The notes: generated from the sequence alone by a model not told the origin. Counted from the stretch's first letter, positions 24,010-35,311 are shown. The stretch: DNA of 64,000 nt from Corylus avellana (GCF_901000735.1 NC_081544.1:19111358-19175357), one strand, 5' to 3'. Translations and numbers: made by a program.

Positions 24010-25815
24010 ATACTCCTTCCTCTAGTTTCTTTTTTTCTTTTTTCTTTTTATTTTTTGTTCATTTATATGGAAAAGCAAAGTAATTTGATCATTTCAACTC
24101 TAAAATATTCACATATAAGTTGCATACATTATTTTCTATATGTTTTATGCTAAAACTAGCGAGCCAATCCAAATTGTAAAGAAATAGTAGTTTGAGATGG
24201 TAAGTGTCATAAATAATAGTTGGAGGGTGTCTTTCTAGTTGGTAGTTTAAGGCAACCTAGTATTTTTTGTTCAGTTATTATGTGGACTCCGTTGACTTGG
24301 TGGATCCCATATATTTTAACTAAATGAGTCGGCTTCATAGGTTTGAGCGCAGGCCCTGTGCACTCAAACCTCACTCCATCAGGGTACATGATCTCCTTCT
24401 AGGTTTTATCTTCTCCATTGTTGTTTTCTTTTTACATTTTGATTATATTTTGACAACAATGTATTGCATTTAACTGTTTATTTGTTTGGAGTATCACTTT
24501 CTTTTTTAGGACATGTGTTTGTGCATACAAGTTTAGGTGTATGATATGCTCCACATTTGCTCATTCAGGTATTTCTATCCTCTTGCTCTTGTTTTGTTTC
24601 AATTCTATACACACATTGGGGACAATGTGTAATTCAAGTTTGGGGGTATGGAAGAGTAAAACACAATCCAATATTTTTGTATGTTATTCTTAAGCATGTG
24701 GTTGAGCTTTAATTTTGATTTGAATTTCATTGTTGGGCTTAAAGTGATGAACACATGATCATCTAACTAGAAAATTTGAGTCTCGTTATTTACTTTTGGC
24801 AACATGAGATGCTTCTTGTTTCAATTTGATTTACCATGAGCACATTATCACATGTTTGTTTGGCAAGAAATTTGAGAACAATTATGTTTGTTTTCAATAT
24901 CTTGAATACAGTTGGGTGACTTATTGGATGAAGACCCTTGGCATATTATTATTAAAAAAAAAAAAAAAAAAATTGATCAAGTTTGAGTTTTTCGCATCAA
25001 AAAGTGAGAAGTTTGGTTTGATGTTCCCTAAAACCATTTGGTTTGAGGGTCATTAGCTTAATACTCAATACATGGGTCAATTAGAAAGCTTGAGGGAGCT
25101 ATGCATTGCACATCCTGCAGAAAAAGAACGAAAGAAAAAGAAAAAAAAGAAAAAAAGGGGAAAAAAATTATGCCAGGGTTCTTTCATCTGATAGGAACTC
25201 CAATAAATTCTGAGATGCTTATTCATTTATATTGAAATTATTTTGAAGCCTCATGATTATGTGTTAGTTCACTTTGCACTAATTGGAATTTGTTGTATCT
25301 CAAAATGCCATTTGTAAGTATCTTGACTTATGATTTCCTAAAATTTTGAAGATGGAGTTTATCTTTTTAAGCTTGCTAATAAATGAGAACCATTATTTCT
25401 GTGATGCTTCATTCTTCTAAATAATATAAAGCTAACAATGTTTGTGGGTACCATTCTAGTTAAATCCTCATGAAACTTACTCGTCCTCTAGGGATGCCTA
25501 GGTGTTTAAAAGACTTGTTGCATACGTTAAATACAATCATACATCTTACGAAAGAAGGAAGTAGGGTGGTTTTTTTTTAATTTTTTTAATTTTTAATTTT
25601 TTAATTTTTTAATTTTTTTTTTTTTATAGTTTTCAGTTTATTTTCGGTTTTGTATTACTAAGGGATTGACAATATGTTAAAAGACTTGTTGCATACGTTA
25701 AATACAATCGTACATCCTACGAAAGAAGGAAGTAGGGTGGTTTTTTTTTTTTTAGTTTTCAGTTTATTTTCGGTTTTGTATTACTAAGGGATTGGCAATA
25801 TGTAAGTTTGAGGTG
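24010..25815 (+). mobile_element. 3' internal end of an Athila/Tat-like Gypsy element
   Basis: Contains GGGGACAATGTGTAATTCAAG at 24619-24639 running into TTTGGGGGTATGG, a sequence typical of the 3' untranslated part of Athila/Tat elements. It is followed by A-rich and AAAG-rich tracts and a final AAGTTTGAGGTG just before the LTR start at 25816. No coding sequence remains. Family placement is by remembered resemblance, not by a search. Confidence 0.5.
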
Positions 25816-25850
25816 TGATAAGCATTTTAAGCCACTTAACTTGCACATGT
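25511..25850 (+). repeat. 171-bp tandem duplication
   Basis: AGACTTGTTGCATACG recurs at 25511 and 25682 with the following poly-T run and TTATTTTCGGTTTTGTATTAC block repeated at the same spacing. It lies immediately before the LTR start. Confidence 0.85.
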
Positions 25851-26230
25851 TAATTCCTTAGCATCGTTATCTTTTTGATTTTGTGTAGCTTTCGTGTTTT
25901 TAGGTTCTTAGGGAGAATACAAGAAATTCCATTGATTTCAGGCTTAAAACTTGATTTTTTTTTAGATGCTGAAAAAGTGGGCTCGAGCTCACTTCTGACG
26001 GGATCGAGCACAAAACAACCCACGTGCGTAAGTGAGCTCGAGCGCACTTGTGCCAAAAAGTCCGAAAGATGTTGAAATTGATAAGGAAAACTTTTTTTTA
26101 GGTCTCCTAATTCGACTAGGGGACTGAATTACGGTTTTTCTTAGATTCCTAGGGCTTCTAGGGTTTGTTTTACACCATATAAATAGACCTCTAAGCCTTG
26201 AAGATAGGTGTGCTTAGTGTTAGGTTTTAG
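25816..26230 (+). mobile_element. Gypsy LTR fragment
   Basis: Starts TGATAAGCATTTTAAGCC directly after the polypurine-like tract and contains TATAAATA at 26178-26185. Its 3' end is not visible; a Copia LTR takes over at an undefined point near 26230. Confidence 0.5.
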
Positions 26231-26239
26231 TTCAATGCT

Positions 26240-27330
26240 ATTTTTTGTATGTTTTGTTGTTTAGAACTTTGTGGGCTTGTTCTTGGGTTCTTGGAAGTGT
26301 TCTTTATTTCCCTGTCAGAAGTGCCATTAGAACGGGACAAGTAATGGGTAGTTACTGGTTTCTCGTTAGGAACGGCGTTAAAACGAGGATGTGACGGGAG
26401 TAAAAGTTGGACTCCCTGGTTTTTTGTCAGGAACCCTGTCAGAACTGGACAAGTAATGGGAGCAAAGTTGAACTCTTTGGTTTCTTGTCAGGAAGCTCGT
26501 CAGAACGAAACAAGTGACGAGAGAAAAATTGAAGCCTCTGTTTTTTTGTCAGGAACCCCATCAGGACGAGAAATGTAACGGGACCAAAGTTGGACTCGCT
26601 GGTTTCCCGTCAGCTGGTGCGTTAAAATGGGACATGCGACGAAGATGTGACATTTGTTCTTCCCGTCATAACGAAACTGCTTTCTCGTTAGGACGTGAAA
26701 TTTACAAATCTACGAATTTGTTCATTTGTCATAATGGGAAAGTGTCTCGTTAGGACGCGACGAAGAAAATGGGTCTCCTGTAAATAGTCTTTTTGTCACG
26801 ATTCACTGTAGACTTTTGTTATTATTTTCTCTGTGCATTGATCCCCAAAATTCACACGGTGTTTTCTCTCTACGAGTGTTGTGACTCTAGAGTGGTTGTT
26901 ATTGGCGTGTTGCCTTGCTCTTTCAACTACACAAATATTGCAGCTATGGATGCTTGAAGAAAGAAGTCTACCGAAGGGTCAGTAAGGAGATGCACTGCTT
27001 GAAGATGGTCATGATGGAGACAAGCCGGGAAGCTTGTTGTTCTTATTAAGTTTAGAGGTCCTCAAGGTTGTAAGTATGATCTATTCTGTAACTGTGAATC
27101 TTCATTTAGTGATTTCCTAGGTTTAGCTGCCCATGAATGGTTTTTACCTTTGATGTGTTCAAAGAGTTTTCCACTTCGTAAACAAATACTTGTGTTGTGG
27201 TTGTGTGGATGTTTCTAGATCTTTTTTGTTTTAAATTCTGCTACGCATGTTACATGTTTGTAGAATGGCTTAGTCCCATTTGTTGCTTGTTTGGCAAAAA
27301 GAGGTAGAACTCAATCCTAGTAAACTTTGA
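26240..27330 (+). mobile_element. Copia 5' LTR (start uncertain)
   Basis: Defined by its 3' end: the primer site starts two bases after 27330. The terminal CA appears mutated to GA. It shares a GATTTCCTAGGTTT(A/G)GCTGCCC block (27109-27131) with the LTR at 38879-39865, so the two are related. Holds a 61-bp tandem array. Confidence 0.6.
26307..26680 (+). repeat. 61-bp tandem repeat array in LTR
   Basis: Units anchored on CTGGTTTCTCGTTAGG-like sequence recur at 26355, 26416, 26477, 26538 and 26599, spacing 61 each, with a shorter first unit (52). Units differ by several substitutions, so the array is old. Confidence 0.8.
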
Positions 27331-27332
27331 AT

Positions 27333-27344
27333 TGGTATCAGAGC
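27333..27344 (+). promoter_or_regulatory. tRNA-iMet primer binding site
   Basis: TGGTATCAGAGC, an exact match to the usual initiator-tRNA primer site of plant Copia elements, between LTR end and gag. Confidence 0.85.
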
Positions 27345-27398
27345 AGATTCGTTCATATTTTGACTAAAGTCTTAAGTGTGTTTGTTGACCTCTTTGTT

Positions 27399-28492
27399 AT
27401 GGAACCAAATACCTCATTCTCAAATGCCCCTCCCATTTTTAATGGGAAAGACTATGCCCACTGGATAGTACGTATGAAAGCATACTTAAAGGGGCTTAAT
27501 GATAACATAAGGGTCACAGTTGAGAAGGGATTTGACAAACCTGATGGTGATTTTCATAAGTGGCGTAAAGAAGACACGATAAACAACAACTGGAATAATC
27601 GTGGGTTAAGTTGTATCTTCAACTGTGTATCTTTGGAAGAGTTTCGAAGGATTACTCTTTGCGAGACCTCAAAGGAAGGATGGGATATTCTTGAAAAACT
27701 CATGAGGGTTTATAAGGGGTGAGGAAGGCCAAGCTTCAAATGTTGACATCTCGATTTGAAACTGTGAACATGAAGGAAGATGAAACGTTTGGTGTGTTCT
27801 ATACCGAATTGAGTAAGATTGTGAACTCTATAAGAGGACTTGGTGACAAAGTCCCTGCAGTAAGAGTGGTTGAAAAAAATCCTTAAATCACTTCCTCCAA
27901 GTTTTGAGCCCAAGGTTACTGTTGTCGAGGAAAGTAAGGATGTAGAATTTTAGGATCTCTCATAACTTATTAGAGTAGGAGATTCTCTCCTAAAGTAAAG
28001 AGCATAGCACTGAAAACCACTAAGAAAGAGAAGGATGTGGTGTGTGAAGAATCAAGTGAAGAGGAGCCCTCTGATTTCGAACCAATTGCTATGCTAACTA
28101 GGAACTTTCAAAAATACTTGAAGAATGCAAAACAGATTGGTAGAAAACCTATAGAGTGGTTTGTGAAACGAGAATCTCAAAAAGATACAAGGGATGAATT
28201 CTACCGAGACAAGAAAACTATGTTCCCTCAATGTTTTGAGTATCAAGGATTTGGTCACATCTGGGCTGACTGTGAGAATCTGAAGAATGCTAGAGCAAAC
28301 GCCATGAATGCATCCTTGAGTGATGGATCAAAGTCTGATGAATCTGTTGACCAAAAAGGAAAGAAAGTTGCCTGTATAGCATTCCTTGCCACCATTCAAG
28401 GTTCTAGTGAGTCTATTTTAGCTGAGATAGATGGCAAGTCTTATGAGGAGAGTTCGGATGAAGGTTTAATGAAAAGCCTGAACACAAAATGA
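27399..28492 (+). pseudogene. Copia gag polyprotein fragment, frameshifted
   Basis: Gag (UBN2-type) of a Copia retrotransposon. A start at 27399 (MEPNTSFSNAPPIFNG...) follows the primer site. The N-terminal part shows FNGKDYAHW and a helical capsid-like region; a one-base loss at about 27718 ends the frame. The next frame (KLQMLTSRFE, EDETFGVFYTELSKIVNS) ends at 27885 because of an extra A in a run. The last part, 28037-28492, contains a knuckle-like CFEYQGFGHIWADC in which the second Cys of the C-x2-C pair is Tyr, so zinc binding would be lost. No pol follows: the sequence breaks at 28492 into another repeat. Not functional. Confidence 0.85.
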
Positions 28493-28513
28493 AGGCAAGT
28501 CTTATGAGGAGAG
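28434..28513 (+). repeat. 20-bp direct repeat, 60 apart
   Basis: GGCAAGTCTTATGAGGAGAG occurs at 28434 and 28494, exactly at the point where gag ends and unrelated DNA starts; it may mark the recombination or repair junction that removed pol. Confidence 0.8.
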
Positions 28514-28539
28514 ATATCTTTATTAAAAACCTAAAACAC

Positions 28540-28631
28540 TAAAACAACACAAAATCAAATAGATAACAATGTTAAGGAATTAACATATGCGAGTTAGGGG
28601 GCTTGAATGTGCAACATTCGGTGCTTATCAG
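28540..28631 (-). mobile_element. LTR fragment, minus strand
   Basis: The end GTGCAACATTCGGTGCTTATCA at 28610-28631 resembles the inverted start of the TGATAAG-type LTRs at 5336 and 16623. Only the first 100 bases or so are present. Confidence 0.4.
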
Positions 28632-29109
28632 TATAACTTAGAGATTTGGTTTTAAAGTTTATATGCAATCATTATGAAATTCTTCTCTTATCTTAGAAAG
28701 CTTTTTATCTTGATTGAACGCAATCCTTCATATTATGTGATTATATGAATCATTTTTATACAACAGTTTTAACTGACAAATGATCACGAGGTTTGATAGG
28801 CCATGCCTAGGGAAGGCGAATTACTCTACACCCTAGCTTAGTATAATTTAGGTAGACAATTCGTACGACCCAAAGATGAGTTATGCTTACCCATTGATTG
28901 TGTGTAACTGATTAAACAATTTAATAGTTCATATCTAGGGAAGACAGACCATACCGTATCTATTTGGCACTCATCATTTTGCAATGTGGCCATTATGTTT
29001 ATAGATTTCGTCTTTTTTGATAGTTTGGAATACACGTGCGTCTCACGTGAACTTTTAGGACACGAAAGGTCTAAAATGCTCCTTTTTTTAAAAAAAAATT
29101 AAAAAAGCT
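28632..29109. other. No gene or element recognised
   Basis: AT-rich; no coding potential, repeat border or RNA gene seen. Confidence 0.5.
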
Positions 29110-29119
29110 TTAGCCATTT

Positions 29120-29235
29120 GGAGGTTGGCCAGGCCACCTCGAACTGGCCTGAACGGGGGTGGTGAGCCACCCCCATGGCCTAATGGGGCTAGCCGGCCAC
29201 CACCAAATACTCATGGGGTGGCCGGCAACCACCCA
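29120..29235. repeat. GC-rich palindromic GGTGGCC/GGCCACC repeat
   Basis: Alternating GGCCACC and GGTGG(C/A) words form several overlapping imperfect palindromes, flanked by T/A homopolymers. A related block occurs at 42912-43034. Such blocks are common dispersed repeats in some dicot genomes. Confidence 0.6.
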
Positions 29236-29239
29236 AATT

Positions 29240-30586
29240 ATTATTATTCTTTTTTTTAAAAAAAAAAAGTTGAAAAAAATGGACATTTTGGAGAAATTAG
29301 GGATGAAGTAGGGGTAATTTTGGCATATTTGGTGCTTAAAGGCCACGCGCGTTACTGTCCAAAAAGACGGAATCTGTAAACAGAAACACCACATTGAAAA
29401 AAAAAGAAATAATAAAAATAAATAAATTTTATAGGAAGTACATTGTCAATTTTTAAACATTGTAGGTAGAATCAAAAAAGGTGCACAACTTTGAGAGGGT
29501 CCCCATTAAAAAAAAAATAAAAATCACATGCCATTCTCCATTTTATACCTTCATTCATATTCTCTTTTTCCTCAATGTTTTATGCACAAAATTTACTAGT
29601 ATCAATGGGGAGAACTACCCATGGCTTTGGGGCTGAACGATAAATTTTTAAAATGCTTTTAATTAATTTGTTCTCTATTTTTGTTGAACCCCAATATTTG
29701 TTTTATCTCAAAATTTTGTTTTGAAAATTTTTATTTTGCTCCCCTCATCTAAAATTTTGGCTCTGCCTCTATAATTAATTTGTTCTATATATATACACCC
29801 CTTCAATCACCCACTGCGTGCTAAAATAGGATCCTCTCCATTTCATGGTTAGGATTAAAAATTTGTGCATTTAATAATGTTAATGAAGTTAATGTAATAC
29901 ACGTTTTTTAGAAATTAAAATAATGTAGAATCATGTACATTGTTTAGATACAATAATCTTAAACTCTATCCATGAAATAAATACTATCAATTTAATTGAA
30001 ATCGAGAGAATCATTGTTTATATTTGAAATTGAGAGAAACCGGTCCCTTATTCTAGAGGGGATACTATTGTCAAAAAAAAAAAAAGAGAAGTGAAATGAC
30101 AATATTATTCCTCTTAATGTAAGGGAGGGGCTCCGCTCCATTTTGTTACCGGTTGATTTGAGGCTTAATTTTGTTTCGTTTCTTCTAGCCTTTGTCATGG
30201 AACTAGTGAGTGGAACACTAACTATGTTTGTCTGTTAAAGAGTCTTCATCGTGTACCAGATTCCAGGTTTCACTGAGAGGATTCATGATTGATAGACCTT
30301 TAAGGAATAATGGAATAAGAAGGTAGACACCCATGACCCATTTAAGTTTCAGCAAGAAAACGAATCCTCAGCAGTCTGCAGTTTTCACATGCATTTGAAG
30401 CAAACAAACTCAATATTTTTACTTCGACAGATGAGAGCAGAAATGCAACAGAAAACAAAGAGGGAATTCTCTCATAGAATGAAACTAGTTATATCAAAGT
30501 ATAAAATGGCATATATCAAATTCGAGAAGCATCAGCCCCCCTGTTTTCAGCAGCGACTGGCGTTGTGCGTGGGGTTGAGTTGCGAA
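29240..30586. other. No gene or element recognised
   Basis: AT-rich low-complexity DNA with short reading frames that show no family features. Confidence 0.5.
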
Positions 30587-30933
30587 TGATACTATCCTAA
30601 TAATTAGAGATATTATCTAGAGAATTATAGATAATGATAGGAATTATAAATGAGAGTCTTTTCTACATGAGAAGAGGAGTAGTAGTATTTTAATAGGATA
30701 TATAGGAGTTAAGTGATAATATTCTATTCATTGTAGACATCTATCACCTTAGGATTATTTGTGTTATTTAATGGTATTTGCTAATGAATGAAAGGAGTTG
30801 AATATTGGTATTATAATACCGTCTCTGTATTTTTGGAGCTTTCGGTTCACTTGAAGTAGCCATTGGAGGTCACGCTCCCTCAAACGAGCTTATTTATCAT
30901 TTTCCTATGTTATGAACTAATTGGTTCACATCA
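30587..30933. mobile_element. Short solo LTR candidate, 347 bp
   Basis: TGAT...ATCA ends at 30587 and 30933, flanked by GCGAA (30582-30586) and GTGAA (30934-30938), a 5-bp duplication with one C/T mismatch. No PBS or polypurine tract adjoins. Size and ends suit a solo LTR or TRIM. Confidence 0.55.
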
Positions 30934-31377
30934 GTGAATCTCGATGATTGACAAGGGCAGCAATGACGGGGGTGAAGCTGTTCCCAGCAATGGCTGATGG
31001 ATGTTTGATGGAATTGTAATGGCGGCAATGACGAGCGAATGGTGCTGGCCACAGTGGGTGGTCAATATGTGAAACCAAATGCAGCTCTCCTTATGTCGAT
31101 GGTTATGCGTCATCAATCCACGTAGCATTTCTCAAATTGTAATACAATAATTAGTTATGCGGGAACCATTGGACTGTGTTTGGTTTAGGGGTGCACAAGT
31201 GCGGGGCGTTTATTAACCATTAACTGTTAGATCACCGCCTAAAATTGCTAACCGAAAATAACAAAGACTGGATAACCGGACAAACACCTAGACTAGTTGC
31301 GGTACCGGTTATAGGCATTTAGAAATTCAATTAATAACCGAGTAATCAGATTTATATATATATCTTTCAAGTACTAG
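30934..31377. other. Intergenic, remnant repeat with AACCGGTTA words
   Basis: 30934-31186 shows nothing recognisable. 31187-31330 begins AGGGGTGCACAAG and is rich in TAACC/GGTTA words, resembling the sequence around 31378-31465; likely a related hAT-like non-autonomous remnant. Confidence 0.35.
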
Positions 31378-32718
31378 GGGTGAAAAGACGGACAGTTATT
31401 TAACCGCTAACCGTTAACCGTTAATCGCCTAGGGGGTTACGGTTAGCAGTTTTAGCCAATAACCATTAAGGCTCCGTTTATTTCGACGTAAAATAGTTTC
31501 CAGAAAATCATTTCCGTATTTTACGGTGTTTACTTCGATGTAAAATAGTGGTCAACGGAAAATATTTCATTTTGGCCGAAAATTCTTCTTTAATTTTCGA
31601 AAAATGGTTTATGATTTTGAAAACCGTAAACCATTTTCCGACTATGAGCATCTCATTCTTAAATTGATGGACCTTGCCAAGACCCACCCAGAACCTCGCC
31701 GGGACCCACCCAGGACCTATCCGGAACCAGCACGGGACCTGACCGGGACTTGACCGGGACCTGCCCGGGACCCCGGCGGGACCTAACTGGAACCCACCCA
31801 GGACTGTCCCGGGACTTGATCGGGACCTGACCAGGACTTGACCAGGACCTGCCCAGGACCCCGGCGGGTCCTGCCCGGGACCTAACCGGGACTCTCCCAG
31901 GACGTGCCTAGGACTTGACCGGGACCTGCCCGAGACCCGCACTGGACCTGACCGGTACCCACCCGGGACCTGACCGGGACTCGCCCGGGACCTGCTCGGA
32001 ACCCCGGCGAGACCTGCCTGGGACCCCAGCAGGACTCGCTCGGGATTTGACCGAGACCCGCCCGAGACCTGACCGGGACCCGGTGAGGTCCTGGGCAGGT
32101 CCTGAGCAAGTCCTAGGCGGGTCCTGATCAAGTCCTGGTGGGTCCCAGGCGGGTTTCGGTCAAGTCCCGGCGGGTTCCGGGCGGGTTCCGGTCAAGTCCC
32201 AGCAGGGTCCTGGTCAAGTCCCGAGCAAGTCCCGGTCAGGTCTCGGTCAAGTCCCGGTCAAGTCCTGGGCGGGTCCCGGGTAAGTCCCGGGCGGGTCCCG
32301 ATCAGGTCCCAAGCGAGTCCCGGTCAAGTCTTGGGCAGGTTCTGAGTGGGTCCCGGTCAGGTCCAGGGCGGGTCCCGGGCAAGTCTCGGACGGGTCCCGG
32401 TTAGGTTTCGAGCGGGTCCTGGGCGGGTCCCAGTCAAGTCTCGGGCGGGTCCCGGGTAGGTCAGGGTCAGGTCCCGAGTAGGTCCCCGCGGAGTTTCGAA
32501 CAAGTCCCGTGCAGGTCTCGGCGGGGACCTTATTGGAAAAAATATATATAAAAAAAGATATTAAAAAAAAATTTACTTTCCGTGTACAAGGTAAACGCCG
32601 TAAAATGTCTTCGACGGAAAATATTTTCAAGGAAAATGGCTTTCCTGAAAATATTTTACGAAGGAAACCATTTTACGTCGAAGTAAACGGAGCCTAAGCG
32701 TAAACGCATTTTCACCCT
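31378..32718. mobile_element. Candidate hAT-like non-autonomous host element
   Basis: GGGGTGAAAA at 31378 and TTTTCACCC at about 32710 form imperfect inverted ends. AAGTACTA occurs just before the left end and again near 32726, a possible 8-bp target duplication, though a few extra bases lie on the right. The foldback element is inserted inside it. Confidence 0.4.
31470..32694. mobile_element. Foldback transposon with 11-bp minisatellite arms
   Basis: 1225 bases, flanked by TAA at 31467-31469 and 32695-32697. The ends are inverted repeats, GGCTCCGTTTA(T/C)TTCGACG. Inside each end, about 200 bases of imperfect inverted repeat lead into an array of 11-bp units (consensus GGGACCTGACC) from about 31678 to 32088; the right half, to about 32530, is the same array in reverse complement. 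The whole element is thus one hairpin of roughly 600-base arms. The 3-bp TAA duplication and GGCTCC ends suggest PIF/Harbinger-type mobilisation. Long open frames across the array exist only because the GC-rich units lack stops. Confidence 0.85.
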
Positions 32719-33927
32719 TATAAAGTACTATAGGTTCGTAGCCCTAGATCCATTGTCATCAATATCCACTTTTGAATTTGTAATGTTTTTTATTTTTTTT
32801 ATTTTTTTATGTTTTTAATGTTTTGGATTTATAATTTTTTCTATGGAAGCCTAATAGAGGAAATTGGTTTTAGATTGATTTTGGATTTGTAATTATTTTG
32901 AATTATGAATTATCATATATAATTTCGGATCACATTTGAATTATAAGATATGAGATAAATCTCAAATAAATATGGCTTTAATATTTAATAGTTTGAATTA
33001 ACAATATATTATGAAATATGAACATTATTTTCCCTTTGAATTAACAAATTTAAAATTTTATATTAAAAAAATAGTAAAATTATTTATAAAAATCAGTTAA
33101 TAACCGGTTTCGGTTATTTTTTCATAACCACAACTAAAAGCAATTGTTGACTCTCAATCTAATCTATATCCAAATGCAAAAAGAGTGTCTGAAGGGAGAG
33201 TAGTGGAAGGAGGGAGACGTAGTGGAGGGGCAAAAGTAGTCGACCAACTTTCAAAATAATAATAATAAAAAAAGAGCTTATAAAAAGTTAATGCGCACCC
33301 ACACCTTCTTTTCCCCGCAATTGCCGTTCGTTTGCCCCCACATCACTTTCGAGTCTTTTTCCCTTTTATTTATTTATTTATTTTTTTTATCTCTTTCTCT
33401 TGCTTGGCCCACAGCCTTTCCTAACTTCAGCCCAGCTTATACGCAAAAAAGGAGAAAGGGTCTGGGTCCCCGAGTAAATTGGTTGAAGCTGAGATCTTAG
33501 GCTTTATCAATGAAAAAAAAAAATAAAAATCCATGGAATTGTAACCAAGCCCCTATAGCTACGTTATCCAACCAAATTAACTCTATATTGTGACTATTTG
33601 ACTCCCTAGGAGAACAAAATTTATTAAGCAAAAGTACCTAGTATGAAAGAGGAATCCTATTCTTGCATATATGAGAAATACGACACTTTCCAAAAAAAAT
33701 CAAAATTTACTCAAAGATGTGTTTCAATTTCATGAAATTGTGACAAGTTTTTTAAAATAATAAATTACAAAATGTTAAATAATAAAGAATTAATATTTTT
33801 TAAAGTAAATTTGAGATTTCGCTCGATAAATCCAATAACATTTCTTTATTTTGAATTACATTTACATAGCAAACGAATCGATATACTTGTAATCAATTTA
33901 TGTTTTTCTTAATTTCAAGTAATGATC

Positions 33928-33929
<2 letters not shown>
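32719..33929. other. No gene recognised; AT-rich
   Basis: Contains an AACCGGTTTCGGTTA remnant near 33101-33120 similar to 31300-31320. Otherwise nothing identifiable. Confidence 0.45.

Positions 33930-33959
<30 letters not shown>
33930..33959 (+). repeat. Poly-T tract, 30 bases
   Basis: Uninterrupted T run. Its counterpart in the inverted copy is the poly-A at 50370-50384, where the contig ends in N. Confidence 0.95.
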
Positions 33960-34418
33960 CATTTTCTTTTTAGGATGTTCTAGTAATTTTACTATTTCCA
34001 TCTTTACATGTTCTTCTATTAACTTTAGGTTTTTATTTATTTATTATTAGATTATTTACCCTTTATAAAGAGTTATATTGAACTTCATTTCATCATTGAG
34101 TTTATCAAGTATACTCAATATTGTGAAAATTAAGTTCCAAGTTGGGATAGGTGAATTAAGAAATTGTGTTTATGACAAGTCCAACTTGGGTGCATTAGGC
34201 AAGAGTAATTATAAGTGATTTTAGTACTCTAATTGTAACTTCAACTAGTCTTTTTTAATACATAACAAATATAGTTATTGCTTCTTTGAAGTCATGACAA
34301 ATGGTATCAAAGCAAACCTAATAACGTCATATGCAATTAAGGTACTACGCTGCGACATGAGCCCTTACGAGAATGTCAAGGATTAGAATGTGAAAGATTG
34401 TGACACCCAAATTGTGAA

Positions 34419-34534
34419 TTTTTTTTTTCGACATGTCCGTACAATGGGAGAGAAATGAGAGAGGAGGGTTTGAACCAATAATCTCAGCTTCATGAAGCGT
34501 AGTCCCCGGCTGTTTGAACTATCCATTGGAGACT
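34419..34534 (-). mobile_element. tRNA-derived SINE, 116 bp
   Basis: Read on the minus strand it has a tRNA-like head, with an A-box-like TGGATAGTTCAAA and an exact B-box GGTTCAAACC, and ends in a run of A. It is flanked by 11-bp repeats CAAATTGTGAA (34408-34418) and CAAATTATGAA (34535-34545), one mismatch. Box spacing, A tail and target duplication all fit a SINE. Confidence 0.75.
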
Positions 34535-34676
34535 CAAATTATGAAAGTTAAGTTACACATTAGGTGTGTGAATTGTAAATGCGTGTATGTGTAATGTGTT
34601 AAGTCTCATATCACTTATCTACTAGGTGAAATTAAAATAAATAAATGGTTTTAAAGAGTTCTAATTTTAACCTTGA

Positions 34677-35311
34677 TTAAGTCATTTTTTGGTACAATGT
34701 AGACATAGTTAGTGTTTCCTTTGATGATGACACATCATTTTGATCTTGTTGATTTGCCTCGGCTGTCCATACCGGGAACAAGTTGTTGTGCCCACCTTGC
34801 AGTGTTGGCATGGTTGTTGTGGTTGACCTCGTTGCTGTTGGGGTGCCGCTGGCATAGGCATCGAGAAATTCTGAACCAGCCTCTGTTTTGGGTGACTTAT
34901 TGTGACAAACCTCTTGCCACCATCTCTTCGCTTCTCTAGAAAGCTTGTACGCAGTGTATGCAACATTTTGTTCTTTGGTGTACCCTGTTGCTTCCAATAT
35001 TCCTCAATGTCATTCAACCAATTCTTCGCACTAAGATGTTCTCTAGTATCATCATATGCCAAAAATTGATGGCTACAGAATTCACGAAATGAACAAACTT
35101 GCTCTACCTTATGATGTCTCGGCACGTGATTCGCCATAGCTTCAACCAATTGAGTAGTTGCAGCCGAAATTTGCGTCGCATCAAGGTTAACAACCTCATT
35201 AAGTAAGACTTCAGCAGTCTCACCCTTCTGGAGGTTGTCCTCACCACTTCCATGCTCAATCACATTTGAACTAGGTGACATTCTTTCTCGGAATGTTCGA
35301 TGTAATGTCAT
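34677..35311 (-). pseudogene. Gypsy gag fragment, frameshifted
   Basis: Retrotransposon gag (retrotrans_gag type). From 35311 the frame reads MTLHRTFRERM... to LVEAMANHVPRHH, then FREFCSHQF, HLSAKNWLNDIEEYW; the capsid part continues in another frame as GYTKEQNVAYTAYKLSREAKRWWQ (in pieces), so one shift separates them near 35000. A glutamine-rich linker and CQHCK, a partial zinc knuckle, follow near 34800. Pol is absent. The 3' side runs into the SINE region; the 5' side into LTR-like DNA carrying AACGTTCGA-type words (35285-35430). Alternative frames of the same stretch are not genes. Confidence 0.85.

Noticed and set aside
31508..32404. Long open frames (up to 207 codons) rich in Pro, Gly, Arg and Ser on both strands
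   Set aside because: They run through an 11-bp tandem array in several frames at once. The period is not a multiple of 3 and the units lack stops, so openness is a by-product of the repeat.
34419..34534. tRNA gene or tRNA pseudogene
   Set aside because: Box-like sequences are present but no cloverleaf can be drawn by eye, and the A tail with flanking duplication identifies a SINE.
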